Assembly (NCBI GenBank): GCA_011390935.1
Contig: JAABRL010000016.1
Coordinates: forward strand, 1-64,000
DNA from: Gemmatimonas sp.
GTDB lineage: Bacteria; Gemmatimonadota; Gemmatimonadetes; Gemmatimonadales; Gemmatimonadaceae
DNA length: 64,000 nucleotides
Direction of reading: 5' to 3'
Below the pieces are notes generated by a model that made no database searches, was not told where the DNA came from, and saw nothing but the letters and a program-made list of their open reading frames with translations. The translations under genes were made by a program, and so were the position numbers. This document shows, piece after piece, positions 8,575 to 17,864 of this stretch. The stretch's first letter is position 1; each line of letters starts with the position of its first letter.

Positions 8575-10295
8575 CGCACCTCGGGCACACGCCCGCGCAA
8601 GCGTTCAAGTTCGCGTCTGGCCTGCGGTACCATGGCGCTTCCCGAGTGATCGATGATGAGCGATTCGTAGTGCGCCGTGGCCCCTGCGGTGTCGCCGGCG
8701 CGTGCAAGCGCGCGAGCCAACTCCAGCAGCGCTTCCGGCGCCTCTGCGGCCGACGCGTGCTGCGCGACCACCTGTTCCCAATATCGCACCGCGCGCTTCG
8801 AATCGCCGCTTCCTGACGCCAATCGTGCGGCGGTCGCGAGCAGCACGGGCGCCGCATCGGAGAGACTGTCGGCGAGCGCAGCGAATCGTGCCGAAGCCGC
8901 CGCCGTGTCGCGACGCGCAAGCGTGAGAAACGCTTCACCCAGCCCCGGATGCCGCAGGACGCGTGTGCGCGCCAGCACCGCCAGCGCATCAGTGAGCGCC
9001 GCATCCCGCGTCGTCGCGCGCACCAGGCGGCGACGGGCCTCCACCAGATCGCCGTCGTACAGCGCGAGCCAGCCGATCGTGGCGTCGTCGTCGAGCGCGC
9101 CGGCCTGCTCCGCGGCCGTGCGCGCCTTCTCCACATCACCCGCCCGCAACCACGCCGTCACCAGCGGCCGCGCCAGCTCCGCGCGCGCATCGGCGTCGAG
9201 CCACCGCTCCGCCTGTGCGACCTTGCGCGCGGCCTCCTCGGCGCGCCCCAACTCCCCCAGCGCCTTCACCTCCGTGATGAGCACCCGCTGCGCGCGCTGC
9301 TCCGCCGACATCGTGCCAGACGCGCGTTCGAGCAGCGCCAACGTGCCCTCCGGATCACCCGACGTGAGCGCCGCCTGCGCCGCGCGCACCCCCGCCGTCT
9401 GCTCACCGGTTCGCTCGAATACCGCCGTCCACACTTCCTGCGCCACCGCCCACGCATTCATCGACTCGGCGCGCTCCCCGAACTCCTGCCACGCGACCGT
9501 GATCGAATCGTGCGTGCGGACCGACGCCAACGCGGCCCAGCCGCGCCGAGGATCGCCCCATCCGACTTCGAGCGAACTGAGCAACCGACGCGATTCGATC
9601 GTCACCGGCTCGGCGAGCAACACCGTGCGCACCGAATCTCTCGACGCCGTCGGCGCGCGCTGCAACGAATACGCGGCCGCGGTTTCCATCCAGGGGGTCA
9701 CTTCCGTCGCGGTGCGCCATGCGGTCGCGGCGTCGGACCAGCGCTCGAGCGCCGCCGCAATCTGCGCGGCCTCGCCGGCCAGATCGCGCTGCCGACCGAG
9801 CACACGGGTGGCCTCTGCCAGCGCACTGTCGGCCGCGAGGGGTCGCCCCATCGTCATGAGCGTGCGCACGTACTCGCGCCACGGCGCCGCATCACTCGGC
9901 GTCGCTCGGCGCCACGCCATGAACGCCTCGCGCAGGTCCCCCTCGCGAGCGGCCACCGACAGTGACCGAAACTGAATCGACCGCGCGACCGGATCGGACG
10001 GGCGGCGCGCGAGCACCTCCTCCACCACCGGCAGTATCGAATCGCGCTGCGCTGCTTCATGCCACACCCGCTCGAGGCCGAGCAATGTGAGCGCGATCAG
10101 GTCCCCCTGCTCCGCGCTGTCGAGCGCCCGCGAGAGGATCACCCGATACGCCGCCGCCGCCTCAGGCCAGCGCCGCGCGTCTTCATGCGCGAGGGCATCG
10201 CTGATCGGATCCTGCGCGAACGACGACGCCGGCGACAGCAGCACCGTCGCCGCGGCCAGCAGCGCCCACCCAACGCGCACCACGCCGCGCGTCAC
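8571..10295 (-). CDS. Exported TPR-repeat protein
   Basis: 574 residues with an N-terminal signal peptide (cleavage near S-S-F-A-Q, about residue 28) followed by degenerate tetratricopeptide-type helical repeats rich in Ala, Glu and Trp over the whole length. TPR proteins generally serve as protein-protein scaffolds; here it is probably periplasmic. The start is the GTG of a GTGA overlap with the DUF4175 gene, and its stop overlaps the next gene in the same way, so translation is likely coupled through all three. No catalytic motif is seen. Confidence 0.75.
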   Translation of the reverse strand: MTRGVVRVGWALLAAATVLLSPASSFAQDPISDALAHEDARRWPEAAAAYRVILSRALDSAEQGDLIALTLLGLERVWHEAAQRDSILPVVEEVLARRPSDPVARSIQFRSLSVAAREGDLREAFMAWRRATPSDAAPWREYVRTLMTMGRPLAADSALAEATRVLGRQRDLAGEAAQIAAALERWSDAATAWRTATEVTPWMETAAAYSLQRAPTASRDSVRTVLLAEPVTIESRRLLSSLEVGWGDPRRGWAALASVRTHDSITVAWQEFGERAESMNAWAVAQEVWTAVFERTGEQTAGVRAAQAALTSGDPEGTLALLERASGTMSAEQRAQRVLITEVKALGELGRAEEAARKVAQAERWLDADARAELARPLVTAWLRAGDVEKARTAAEQAGALDDDATIGWLALYDGDLVEARRRLVRATTRDAALTDALAVLARTRVLRHPGLGEAFLTLARRDTAAASARFAALADSLSDAAPVLLATAARLASGSGDSKRAVRYWEQVVAQHASAAEAPEALLELARALARAGDTAGATAHYESLIIDHSGSAMVPQARRELERLRGRVPEVR

Positions 10296-13200
10296 GGCGG
10301 TGAGCCATTGAGCCGGCGGAAGTACTCGTACACGAGCCGCCGCTCATCGGCAGACAGACTGCGCAGTTCGCTCCACGTGGGCGGCGCAAAACGGACGCCA
10401 TCTTTCCCCGACGTCACACCGGTCGCGCGTGTCGTCCCGCGACCATCGCCGGCGCGCGACTCACGCGGTCCCTGATCGTCGCGCTCTTCCTGCTCCATGA
10501 ATCGTCCCGCGTCGAGCATGCGTCGGTACAGCTGCTGCTGCCGCTCCGCGGTGGACGGATCGAGGCCACCGCGATCGAGCGCCTGCGCCACCTGCTGCGC
10601 CTCACGCGCCAGCGCTTCCAACCGCCCGGTGGGGTCGATGTCCGCCACGTCCTGCAGCCCCTCGGCAACGGTGCGCTGCTGCCGCGCAATGGCCCGCGCC
10701 TGCTGCTGCGCCTGTTGTCCCTGCGGACCGCCGGGCATCATCTGCAGCCCCTGCATCTGCCCGTTCAGCGACCCCTGCTGCTGCGCGAGCTCCTTCATCT
10801 GCTCGAGCATTTCCCCGAAGCCCGATGCGGAGTTGGCGTTGTTCACGCGCTCGCGATCACGCACCAGCGACGCCAACGCCTGATTGAGCGCCTGCGCGGC
10901 ATCACGCATCGCCCCCTGCGCCTGCTCCGACCCGCCGGGCTGCCCCGCGGCACCAGCCGCCTGCGTGGCCTGCTGCACACGCTGCTGCGCGTCGGCCATG
11001 GCGCGCTGGGAACGCTGCGACAGGAGCGCGGATCCGCGACTGGCCTCTTCCAGTCGTTCGGCGGCCTGCTGCACACCCTGCTGCAGCGCGCCCTGCTCCC
11101 CCTGCATACCCTGGGGGAACCCATCCTGCTGGGCGCGATCCGCCAGCTGCTGCTGCTGCCGCGCGAGCTGCGCAGTTTCGTTGATCGTCTGGTCGAGCTG
11201 CTGCGACAGATCCTGCTTCCAGGCATCTACCTGCGCCTCGCGCGCCGCCGCCAGCTGTTCGGCCGCGCGGTCCATCGCGTCGGCGGCACGCTGGGCCTGA
11301 TCGGCCGCCCCCTGCTGATTCTGCGGCGAGCCGCCGGGCTGCTGCCCACCCTGCTGGCCGGCCTGCGGTTGGCCGCCCTGCTGGCCGGCCTGCGGCTGCG
11401 CACCTTGCTGACCCGCCTGCGGCTGCCCACCCTGCGGCGGACGCCCCTGCTGGCCGGGCTGCGGCTGGCCACCCTGCTGACCCGCCTGTGGCTGCCCACC
11501 TTGCGGCGGACGCCCCTGCTGGTCCGGCTGTGGCTGTTGTCCCTGCTGGCCCGGCTGTGGCTGCTGCCCCTGCGGCTGAGCCCCCAGCTGCTCCGCCGCC
11601 TGCCGCATCGCGTCGCGCGATGCACCAACATCAGGCTGCGCCTCCTGCGCCTTCGACGCGCCGGCCTGCGCCCCCTCCTGTCGCAACTTCTCCGTGAGCT
11701 GCTGCACTTCACGCTCCAGCCGCTCGGCGCGTGACGCCAAATCGCGTGCCTCCTGCGGCGACGAAGAGCCCGCTTGTTCACGCCCCTGCCCCTGCTGCTG
11801 CCCCGACGGCTTGCGCAACGCATCGGCGAGCTGCCGCTCCGCGTCCGCCAGCTCCTTCGCATCATCGCGCAGCGTTTCCATCGCCCCCTCGAGCGCCGCA
11901 CGCTTGAGCATTTCAGCCGACTTCTCCAACTGCTCGCGCATCTGACGCTGCTGCTCCGACAGCTGCTCCAGCGATTGCCGTACCTCGCTGCCGCTCAATC
12001 GATCGGAGGCCTGCTCGAGCTGCGCCAGCTTCTCCTGCATCTCCGGCGTCATCGCATCGCGCAGCATCTTCTGCAATTCGTTGAATCGTGCTGAGAGCTC
12101 CTTGTCCATCGCCCCCGACTCCGACAGGCGCTGCTCCAGCTCGCGCGCGCCATCCTTGAGCTGCTCCACGCGTTCACCAAGGTCGCGCTGCTGCTGCGCC
12201 ATCGCCTTCATCTTCTCCGCCGATTCGTACGACATCGACGACCCCTTCGCTCCATCAGACGGCGACGGGTTGGTGCTGTTGCGCGCGCCGCCCTGCAGCT
12301 CGCGCGACTTCGCCGCATCACTCGTACTGCGCTGCAGCGCGCGTTCCGCTTCGGTGATCGCATCCGCGCGCGACATCAAGGAATCGGCGAGGGAGCGCGC
12401 CAACTGCCGCTGCTCCTCGGCGGTCGGAATGCGCAGCACCAACCGCCGGCTCTCCGCCTGCTGCCGCCACGGCGATGCATCGGTCGCCTGCGCCACCACC
12501 ACGAGCCGATCACCCGCCTCGAGCTTGCGGCCGTCGAGCGCCAACGCGTACCCGCCATCCCACAGCGGGGTATCGAGCGACGCCAACGGAACGCGCGTCG
12601 GCGCATCCTTGCCACCGTCGGCGCGCTCGCGCTGCACCATCAGGCTCACTGAAGCGAGGCCGTGATCGTCGTTGGCCCCGATCGCCAGCAACACCTCTCC
12701 CGACGTGCTCACCGTGGTGTCATTCAGTGGCGCCAGGATTTCCACCACCGGCTTCTCATCGGCGACCATCTGCACGATCAGCGGCTCCGGCAACTCGACA
12801 GGCAGCGCGACACCATCTGCCCCCGGCGTGGCTTCGGCCTGCCAGCGCCATTGGGCGTCGCCCTGCACATCGAGGCGCGCCGCGATCACACTCGAGCCCA
12901 ACGCATCGAAGCGCACACTGTCGCGCGTGGCGCCAATGAGCTGCACGTCGCGCGCCCCCGAATACACCGCCGCCTGCACACGCAGTTCGGTACCACGCGG
13001 CACGCGCACTCCACCCGTGAGCTCCAATCGCTCCGTGGGGCGAGCGAGATAGGCGGGGTACACGGCCTCCACATGCACATCACCAATCCAGCCGCGGTCA
13101 CCCACGGCGATCTCCTGCTCGAGCACCGGCGCGCGTCCATCATGCACACGCACCGTGAGCGGCGCACGCATGGGTCCCACATCGTACGTCGCGAGCGACG

Positions 13201-13900
13201 TGACCGGATCGACCGCCACGGTATCCGTGCGCCAGGCCTCACCAGCTGACCGCAGACTCACGGCCACGGTGGCGCGTCCCTGAGCGCGCACGCGCATGGT
13301 GAGTGGCATGCCCCGCGGCATCTCCGAGGGCAATCCATCGAAGGCCAACGCCGGCAGCAGCAGACCGCGCCACGCGTCGATCGGATGCAGCACGGCCGCG
13401 AATCCGTCGCGCGCCTTGGCCGACACCACGCCCGTCACGGCCAGCGCCAAAACGGTGGCCAGCACTCCGCCCGCCAACGAGCGGGTTGCACGCCGACGTG
13501 CCGCCGGCAGCAGCACCTCACCACGACCCAACCGTGATTCGACATCGGCGACCGCACGCGCCCCAAGCACGCCGTCGCTGCCGATCTCGAGCGCACCCCG
13601 CAGCGAACCAGCGCGCAGCCCCTGTTCACGCTCGATGCCATGCGCCAGCCCTTCGGCGCTCGACGGCACCGGAACCCGTGCCCCCGTGAGGCGGAAGGCG
13701 AGCGCCGCCAGCGCCGCGCCGATTATCCACACCAGCACGGGCACGCCACGCGGCCAGCTCAACCAGCGACCATCGGTGAGCACCCAAGCACCGAGGGCGA
13801 CCACGAGCAGCAGCACCGCCAGCGCGGCCGACGCGTGGACGCCGCGTGAGCGCCACGTGAGTTCACGCGCTTCCCGCCGAACGCGATCGAGCAAGGTCAT
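10292..13900 (-). CDS. DUF4175-family large membrane protein with coiled-coil and Q/G/P repeats
   Basis: 1202 residues from the ATG at 13900. The frame remains open upstream to 13996, but that part overlaps the DUF4159 gene and lacks family features. Two membrane segments lie near the N-terminus (about 24-43 and 51-65) and one at about 147-165. Beta-rich extracytoplasmic domains follow, then a long coiled-coil rich in Gln, Glu and Ala. Within it is a low-complexity Gln-Gly-Pro block (plus-strand about 11335-11600). DUF4175 proteins often sit beside DUF4159 and MoxR/DUF58-type genes; their role in the envelope is unknown. No MoxR or DUF58 gene is visible here. Confidence 0.8.
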   Translation of the reverse strand: MTLLDRVRREARELTWRSRGVHASAALAVLLLVVALGAWVLTDGRWLSWPRGVPVLVWIIGAALAALAFRLTGARVPVPSSAEGLAHGIEREQGLRAGSLRGALEIGSDGVLGARAVADVESRLGRGEVLLPAARRRATRSLAGGVLATVLALAVTGVVSAKARDGFAAVLHPIDAWRGLLLPALAFDGLPSEMPRGMPLTMRVRAQGRATVAVSLRSAGEAWRTDTVAVDPVTSLATYDVGPMRAPLTVRVHDGRAPVLEQEIAVGDRGWIGDVHVEAVYPAYLARPTERLELTGGVRVPRGTELRVQAAVYSGARDVQLIGATRDSVRFDALGSSVIAARLDVQGDAQWRWQAEATPGADGVALPVELPEPLIVQMVADEKPVVEILAPLNDTTVSTSGEVLLAIGANDDHGLASVSLMVQRERADGGKDAPTRVPLASLDTPLWDGGYALALDGRKLEAGDRLVVVAQATDASPWRQQAESRRLVLRIPTAEEQRQLARSLADSLMSRADAITEAERALQRSTSDAAKSRELQGGARNSTNPSPSDGAKGSSMSYESAEKMKAMAQQQRDLGERVEQLKDGARELEQRLSESGAMDKELSARFNELQKMLRDAMTPEMQEKLAQLEQASDRLSGSEVRQSLEQLSEQQRQMREQLEKSAEMLKRAALEGAMETLRDDAKELADAERQLADALRKPSGQQQGQGREQAGSSSPQEARDLASRAERLEREVQQLTEKLRQEGAQAGASKAQEAQPDVGASRDAMRQAAEQLGAQPQGQQPQPGQQGQQPQPDQQGRPPQGGQPQAGQQGGQPQPGQQGRPPQGGQPQAGQQGAQPQAGQQGGQPQAGQQGGQQPGGSPQNQQGAADQAQRAADAMDRAAEQLAAAREAQVDAWKQDLSQQLDQTINETAQLARQQQQLADRAQQDGFPQGMQGEQGALQQGVQQAAERLEEASRGSALLSQRSQRAMADAQQRVQQATQAAGAAGQPGGSEQAQGAMRDAAQALNQALASLVRDRERVNNANSASGFGEMLEQMKELAQQQGSLNGQMQGLQMMPGGPQGQQAQQQARAIARQQRTVAEGLQDVADIDPTGRLEALAREAQQVAQALDRGGLDPSTAERQQQLYRRMLDAGRFMEQEERDDQGPRESRAGDGRGTTRATGVTSGKDGVRFAPPTWSELRSLSADERRLVYEYFRRLNGSPP
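11408..11545 (-). repeat. Two tandem 69-bp copies inside the DUF4175 gene
   Basis: The bases 11408-11476 and 11477-11545 are tandem copies with a period of 69 (23 codons) and only a handful of differences, mostly C/T. They lie in a longer block of imperfect G-Q-Q-G-x-Q-P-Q units that codes for a flexible Gln/Gly/Pro linker. In-frame length change by slippage or unequal recombination would be expected here. Confidence 0.75.
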
Positions 13901-13967
13901 GGACACATCCCGGGACACACAGTCCCCGCGCGGGTCGGTCGCAATGGGTGCCGATCGCGGAGCACGA

Positions 13968-14741
13968 TCATGGCGTGACACGACTGGTGACGGCATACAC
14001 GAACAGGTTCACGCCCATACGCAGCGCCCGCTCGTGCAGCTCGGGCGCGTCGCCTGGGTGCGTGCCGATGTCTTCCCAACCGTTCCCGAGGTCGCTCGAG
14101 TGGCTGTAGAACACGGCCAACCGTCCGCCGAGATAGATCCCCAACCCCTCGGCCGGCTTGCCGTCGTGCTCGTGGATCTTGGGGAGACCGTCCGGCAGGT
14201 CGTACACCACATGATAGATCGGGTGCGATGCCGGGACCTCCACGAGCGGTCGATCGGGAAACACCCGCGCGATCTCGCGCCGGAAGCTTTCGTCGAGTCC
14301 GTAGTTGTCATCCACATGCAGGAAACCGCCGCGCGTGAGATACTCGCGCAGCGCCACGATTTCGGCATCCGACAGCCGCATCTCGCCGTGTCCCGTGGCG
14401 TGCACGAACGGATACGAATGCAGCGCCTCGTCACCAAGCCGTACGCGTCCTTCGGTGCGCTCCACCGGCAGGTTCGTGCGCGTGGCGATCGCCGCCAGCA
14501 GGTTCGGCAAACTCGACGGATTGGCGTACCAGTCTCCGCCCCCCTCGTACTGCAGCCGCGCGATGGCGAGCCGAGGCGCGCGGGCGTCCGTCTCCGTGGC
14601 GGCGGCGCTGCTGCGCACCACGCTGGACGCCGCGAGCGGCGCCGACGCACCGCGCAGTGCCACGAGCAGCAACGCCGTCACCCCGGCGATCACGGGAACG
14701 ACGACTCGGGTCAGGCGACGCACTGCGCGCGTGCCACTCAC
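13968..14741 (-). CDS. DUF4159 domain protein, membrane-anchored
   Basis: 257 residues with an N-terminal signal or anchor segment (about 8-30), then the DUF4159 domain: Y-E-G-G-G-D-W-Y, a G-H-G-E-M-R-L-S-D segment, L-R-E-Y-L-T-R-G-G-F-L-H-V-D-D-N-Y-G, and Y-S-H-S-S-D-L-G near the end. DUF4159 has a class I amidotransferase-like fold and usually lies near DUF4175 genes. It starts with the GTG of a GTGA overlap with rsmI. The 67-nt gap to the DUF4175 ATG is the largest spacing in this part of the operon. Confidence 0.85.
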   Translation of the reverse strand: MSGTRAVRRLTRVVVPVIAGVTALLLVALRGASAPLAASSVVRSSAAATETDARAPRLAIARLQYEGGGDWYANPSSLPNLLAAIATRTNLPVERTEGRVRLGDEALHSYPFVHATGHGEMRLSDAEIVALREYLTRGGFLHVDDNYGLDESFRREIARVFPDRPLVEVPASHPIYHVVYDLPDGLPKIHEHDGKPAEGLGIYLGGRLAVFYSHSSDLGNGWEDIGTHPGDAPELHERALRMGVNLFVYAVTSRVTP

Positions 14742-15631
14742 GTGTCGTGGGCCAGCTTGTACGCCAGGTTGCGTGCGATGCCGTGACGCGCCATGAGCGC
14801 ATCCATCACGGCGCGCGGCGCGGCGCCCTCGTCGCGGAGGGCGCGCGCTTCGAGGCGCAGATCGGCGTCGGTTGGGGCTTCGGCGGGCGGTGCGGCGGAC
14901 AGCACGATCACGATCTCTCCCCGGGGTGGCGTGTCGGTGTAGTACGCAGCGAGTTGCCCGAGCGTTCCGCGACGGAACTCCTCGAAGCGCTTCGTGAGCT
15001 CGCGCGCCACCACGGCCTCACGCTCCGCGCCGGCCACTGCAGCGAGGTCGGAGAGCGTGTGCGCCAGCCGGGCGGGCGACTCGTACACCACCACCGCATG
15101 CGGGCAGCGGCACGCCCAGGCGATCATCGCCGTGCGCTCGCCGCCCTTGCGCGGCAGGAATCCGAGGATCGTGCTGGGGTGCGCCGGAATGCCTCCGCCC
15201 ACCAGCGCGGCCAGCGCCGCCGAAGCCCCCGGCACCGGCACCACCCGCGCCCCGGCGTCCACTACGGCGCGCACCAGTCGCTCCCCCGGATCGGACACCA
15301 GCGGCGTGCCCGCGTCACTGATCAGCGCCATGGACGCCCCGCTCTGCAGCGCGGCCACGATCTGCGCGACCGAGCGCGCCTCGTTGTGCTCATGGAGCGC
15401 GCTGGTCGGGGTGCGCACGCCGTAGCGCGCGAGCAGCGTGCGCGCGTGGCGGGTATCCTCGCACAGCACCCGATCGACGCCCTGCAGCACCGCCAGGGCG
15501 CGCAACGAAATGTCCCCGAGGTGACCGATTGGCGTGCTCACCACATAGAGCACGCCAGCCTCGATCGCCTCGGGGACCACCCGGACCGCCGCGTCCGCCG
15601 CCTCGAGGGCAGCGGGTTCGGGGCCCGTCAC
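14738..15631 (-). CDS. rsmI: 16S rRNA (cytidine(1402)-2'-O)-methyltransferase
   Basis: 297 residues from a GTG at 15631, five bases after the trxA stop; the frame continues upstream inside trxA but without similarity. Tetrapyrrole-methylase-type fold with V-S-T-P-I-G-H-L-G-D-I-S-L-R-A at the start, C-E-D-T-R-H and S-D-A-G-T-P-x-x-S-D-P-G loops that bind S-adenosylmethionine, and F-L-P-R-K-G-G-E-R. The enzyme methylates the ribose of C1402 in 16S rRNA and so affects decoding fidelity. It is tightly coupled to trxA upstream and DUF4159 downstream. Confidence 0.93.
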   Translation of the reverse strand: MTGPEPAALEAADAAVRVVPEAIEAGVLYVVSTPIGHLGDISLRALAVLQGVDRVLCEDTRHARTLLARYGVRTPTSALHEHNEARSVAQIVAALQSGASMALISDAGTPLVSDPGERLVRAVVDAGARVVPVPGASAALAALVGGGIPAHPSTILGFLPRKGGERTAMIAWACRCPHAVVVYESPARLAHTLSDLAAVAGAEREAVVARELTKRFEEFRRGTLGQLAAYYTDTPPRGEIVIVLSAAPPAEAPTDADLRLEARALRDEGAAPRAVMDALMARHGIARNLAYKLAHDT

Positions 15632-15636
15632 TGCGG

Positions 15637-15963
15637 TCAGCCCGCGTGCTGCTCGATCTTCGCTTCGAGCGCCGGACGCGGCACGGCACCGACCACCTGA
15701 TCCACGAGCTTGCCGTTCTTGAAGAACAGAATCGTGGGGATGGAGCGCACGTTGAACTTCATGGCCGTCATCTGGTTGGAGTCGACGTCGAGCTTGGCCA
15801 CCTTCACCTTGCCGGCGTGGTCCACCGCTAGCTGCTCCACGATCGGCGCGATCATGCGGCACGGCGCACACCAGGTCGCCCAGAAATCCACCATGGCGAG
15901 TCCGTCGTACGACTCGATCTCGGTGGCGAAGGAATCATCAGTCACTGCAAGCGCGTTGGCCAT
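15637..15963 (-). CDS. trxA: Thioredoxin
   Basis: 108 residues, the normal thioredoxin length, from the ATG at 15963. The active site is W-C-A-P-C (Cys32, Cys35), with Ala in place of the usual Gly between the Cys residues; this variant is known in several phyla and may shift redox potential slightly. The cis-Pro loop is S-I-P-T at about 74-77. There is no signal peptide, so it acts in the cytoplasm. It is first in the long minus-strand run and divergent from mce. Confidence 0.95.
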   Translation of the reverse strand: MANALAVTDDSFATEIESYDGLAMVDFWATWCAPCRMIAPIVEQLAVDHAGKVKVAKLDVDSNQMTAMKFNVRSIPTILFFKNGKLVDQVVGAVPRPALEAKIEQHAG

Positions 15964-16057
15964 CGTGTGCTCCGGGGTGCGACGCCAGCCCATTCCGGCT
16001 GGCCGCACGCATGATCAGGATTAGGTTGAAAGCGAACCCCGACACGATCCGAAAATC

Positions 16058-16468
16058 ATGCCTGACTCGCCTCGCCGTGGTACCCGCATTGCCCACATCG
16101 GCATTGCCGTGCGCGCCCTCGACGAACTGCTGCCGTTGTACCGCGATGTACTGGGAATGCCCGAGGTACCGCTCGACGACGCCGATGGCGCCGCGATCGC
16201 CGGCCTCGCGGCCGGTGAGTCTCTCGTGGAACTGCTCCAGGCCCAAACGGACGACTCGCCCATTGCCAAGTTCGTCGCCAAGCGGGGACCTGGTATTCAT
16301 CATGTCTGCTTCGCCGTGGACGACCTCGACGGCACGTTGAACAAGTGTCGCGCGGCCGGCCTGCGGCTTATCGACGAGACGCCGCGGATCGGGGCGGAGG
16401 GAAAGCGCATTGCCTTCCTGCATCCATCCGGCACCGGCGGCGTGCTCGTGGAGTTGTCTGAATACTAG
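16058..16468 (+). CDS. mce: Methylmalonyl-CoA epimerase
   Basis: 136 residues, the usual length of this VOC-fold enzyme. It interconverts (R)- and (S)-methylmalonyl-CoA in propionyl-CoA metabolism. Candidate metal ligands are His13 (H-I-G-I-A-V), His81 or His82 (G-I-H-H-V-C-F) and Glu132 (V-L-V-E-L-S). The gene is single and divergent from trxA; no mutase or carboxylase gene is in the window. Confidence 0.92.
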   Translation: MPDSPRRGTRIAHIGIAVRALDELLPLYRDVLGMPEVPLDDADGAAIAGLAAGESLVELLQAQTDDSPIAKFVAKRGPGIHHVCFAVDDLDGTLNKCRAAGLRLIDETPRIGAEGKRIAFLHPSGTGGVLVELSEY

Positions 16469-16556
16469 CAGCGGCACGCCGGGGAACCAGCATGCCGCCC
16501 ATGACACCTAGTCTCCAGCGGCGTCCGAAGTTCCCGGTCGTCGCACGATCAAGCCG

Positions 16557-17030
16557 TCAGCGACAGAACTCGGCCAGCGGCTCCAGATCGACAATCTCCA
16601 CGTACCACCGCCCATCATTGCCAAGGATCGTGGAGAACGACGTGACGGCCTCCGACTGCTTCTGCTTGATTCGCACGCGGAACTCCTGCTTGCCGCCAGC
16701 CAGCAGGCGCGGCCGGTCTTCGGCGTACGACCAGCTTTCATGATCCAGCTTGCACTGAATGATGATGAGGCGCTTTTCCAGCTCCTCACGCTCGATCTGC
16801 TCACGCGCCGGTCCGCGCAGCGTGCCCCACACCGCCGACATGGTCTGGAGATCCTGCTGCTTCACGGCGCGCATGAACCCGTCCACCGCGTCCCGCGACG
16901 TGGCGGCCCCCGCAGCCGCACCAGTCAGCGGGGTCGGCGCGTTGCCTCCCCCACCGCTCGTACTGCGAGAACAGGCCGTCCCTGACATGGCCAGCATCAA
17001 CCAGCCCACTAGCATTACACGCTTGCGCAC
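16557..17030 (-). CDS. Lipoprotein of unknown function
   Basis: 157 residues. The GTG at 17030 is chosen because the bases upstream read AAGGAGGAGG, a strong Shine-Dalgarno sequence; a second start, ATG at 17015, is possible. A type II signal peptide ends in the lipobox S-G-T-A-C, followed by a Gly-rich linker. The mature part (about residues 45-157) looks like a small alpha+beta domain of the NTF2-like kind, with [11 protein letters not shown] at the start, but I cannot name a family. It is divergent from pdxJ with 27 nt between the starts. A promoter-like TTG-N20-TACGTTCG lies on this strand inside pdxJ. Confidence 0.7.
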   Translation of the reverse strand: MRKRVMLVGWLMLAMSGTACSRSTSGGGGNAPTPLTGAAAGAATSRDAVDGFMRAVKQQDLQTMSAVWGTLRGPAREQIEREELEKRLIIIQCKLDHESWSYAEDRPRLLAGGKQEFRVRIKQKQSEAVTSFSTILGNDGRWYVEIVDLEPLAEFCR

Positions 17031-17057
17031 TGCCTCCTCCTTCGCTGCATTACCTGC

Positions 17058-17864
17058 ATGAGTGACGAGCCTGATTCCGTGGAACCCGTCGACGCGAACG
17101 TAACGGCCCCCCTGCACCCCAGCAACACAGGGTCAGGGTACCTGCGACTCTTCGTGAACATCGATCATGTCGCGACGTTGCGTCAGGCACGCCGCGGCCA
17201 GGAACCCGATCCCATCGACGCCGCGCTGCTTGCCGAGCGCTGTGGCGCCGACGGCATCACGGCCCACCTGCGTGAAGATCGTCGGCACATTCAGGACGCC
17301 GACATCCGACAGCTCGCCGAGCGCATCACGTCGCGGCTCAACCTCGAGTGCGCCGCGACGTCCGAGATGCTCGCGTTGGCCGAGGCGATCCGGCCACAGG
17401 AGGTCACCTTGGTACCCGAGCGCCGCGAAGAAGTGACGACAGAAGGGGGACTCGCGGTGCGACGCCACGTCACACTTCTGGCCGATTCTGTCACACGGCT
17501 GAAACGGGCGGGGGTGCGCAGCAGTCTGTTCATCGACCCCGATCCCGACGACATTCGCTGTGCCGCCGATCTGGGGGCCGACGCCATCGAACTGCACACC
17601 GGAACCTACGCGCATCACCCAAACGATCCGGCCACACTCGCCGCCCTCCGGGATGCCACCGACCTGGGCCGATCGCTCGGTCTGGCCGTGCACGCCGGTC
17701 ACGGCCTCACCGTCTTCAATGTGGGACCCGTGGCCGCAATCGACGGTATCGAAGAGCTGAACATCGGACACTCGATCATCAGTCGCGCGATCTTTCTCGG
17801 ACTGGCCCACGCCGTTCGCGAAGTGCGCGACGCCATGGATCTCGCCCGCGCCCGCCCCTCATGA
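17058..17864 (+). CDS. pdxJ: Pyridoxine 5'-phosphate synthase
   Basis: 268 residues of a TIM-barrel enzyme that condenses 1-deoxyxylulose 5-phosphate with 3-amino-1-hydroxyacetone phosphate in the DXP-dependent vitamin B6 pathway. Visible motifs are [13 protein letters not shown] at the start of the domain, [25 protein letters not shown] and H-A-G-H-G-L. There is an N-terminal extension of about 25 residues before the domain. The stop overlaps the next start (ATGA). Confidence 0.96.
   Translation: MSDEPDSVEPVDANVTAPLHPSNTGSGYLRLFVNIDHVATLRQARRGQEPDPIDAALLAERCGADGITAHLREDRRHIQDADIRQLAERITSRLNLECAATSEMLALAEAIRPQEVTLVPERREEVTTEGGLAVRRHVTLLADSVTRLKRAGVRSSLFIDPDPDDIRCAADLGADAIELHTGTYAHHPNDPATLAALRDATDLGRSLGLAVHAGHGLTVFNVGPVAAIDGIEELNIGHSIISRAIFLGLAHAVREVRDAMDLARARPS
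17094..17124 (-). promoter_or_regulatory. Possible promoter of the lipoprotein gene
   Basis: Read on the minus strand: TTG, 20 nt, then TACGTTCG (17101-17094), one base off TAnnTTTG. It lies about 64 nt upstream of the GTG at 17030, inside the pdxJ coding region. Spacing matches the better examples at tRNA-Gln and rpsF. Confidence 0.35.

Noticed and set aside
11335-11600. A repeat-rich block that could be taken for a CRISPR array
   Set aside because: The repeats lie in a protein-coding frame, have a codon-multiple period, are contiguous without spacers, and encode Gln-Gly-Pro units.
16469-16556. A terminator or small gene between mce and the lipoprotein gene
   Set aside because: Only weak, short inverted repeats are present, and no open frame with a start signal was seen.
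17030-17058. A classical sigma-70 promoter for pdxJ in the short divergent gap
   Set aside because: The 27-nt gap has no -10/-35 pair. The pdxJ promoter must lie within the lipoprotein gene, and I could not place it.
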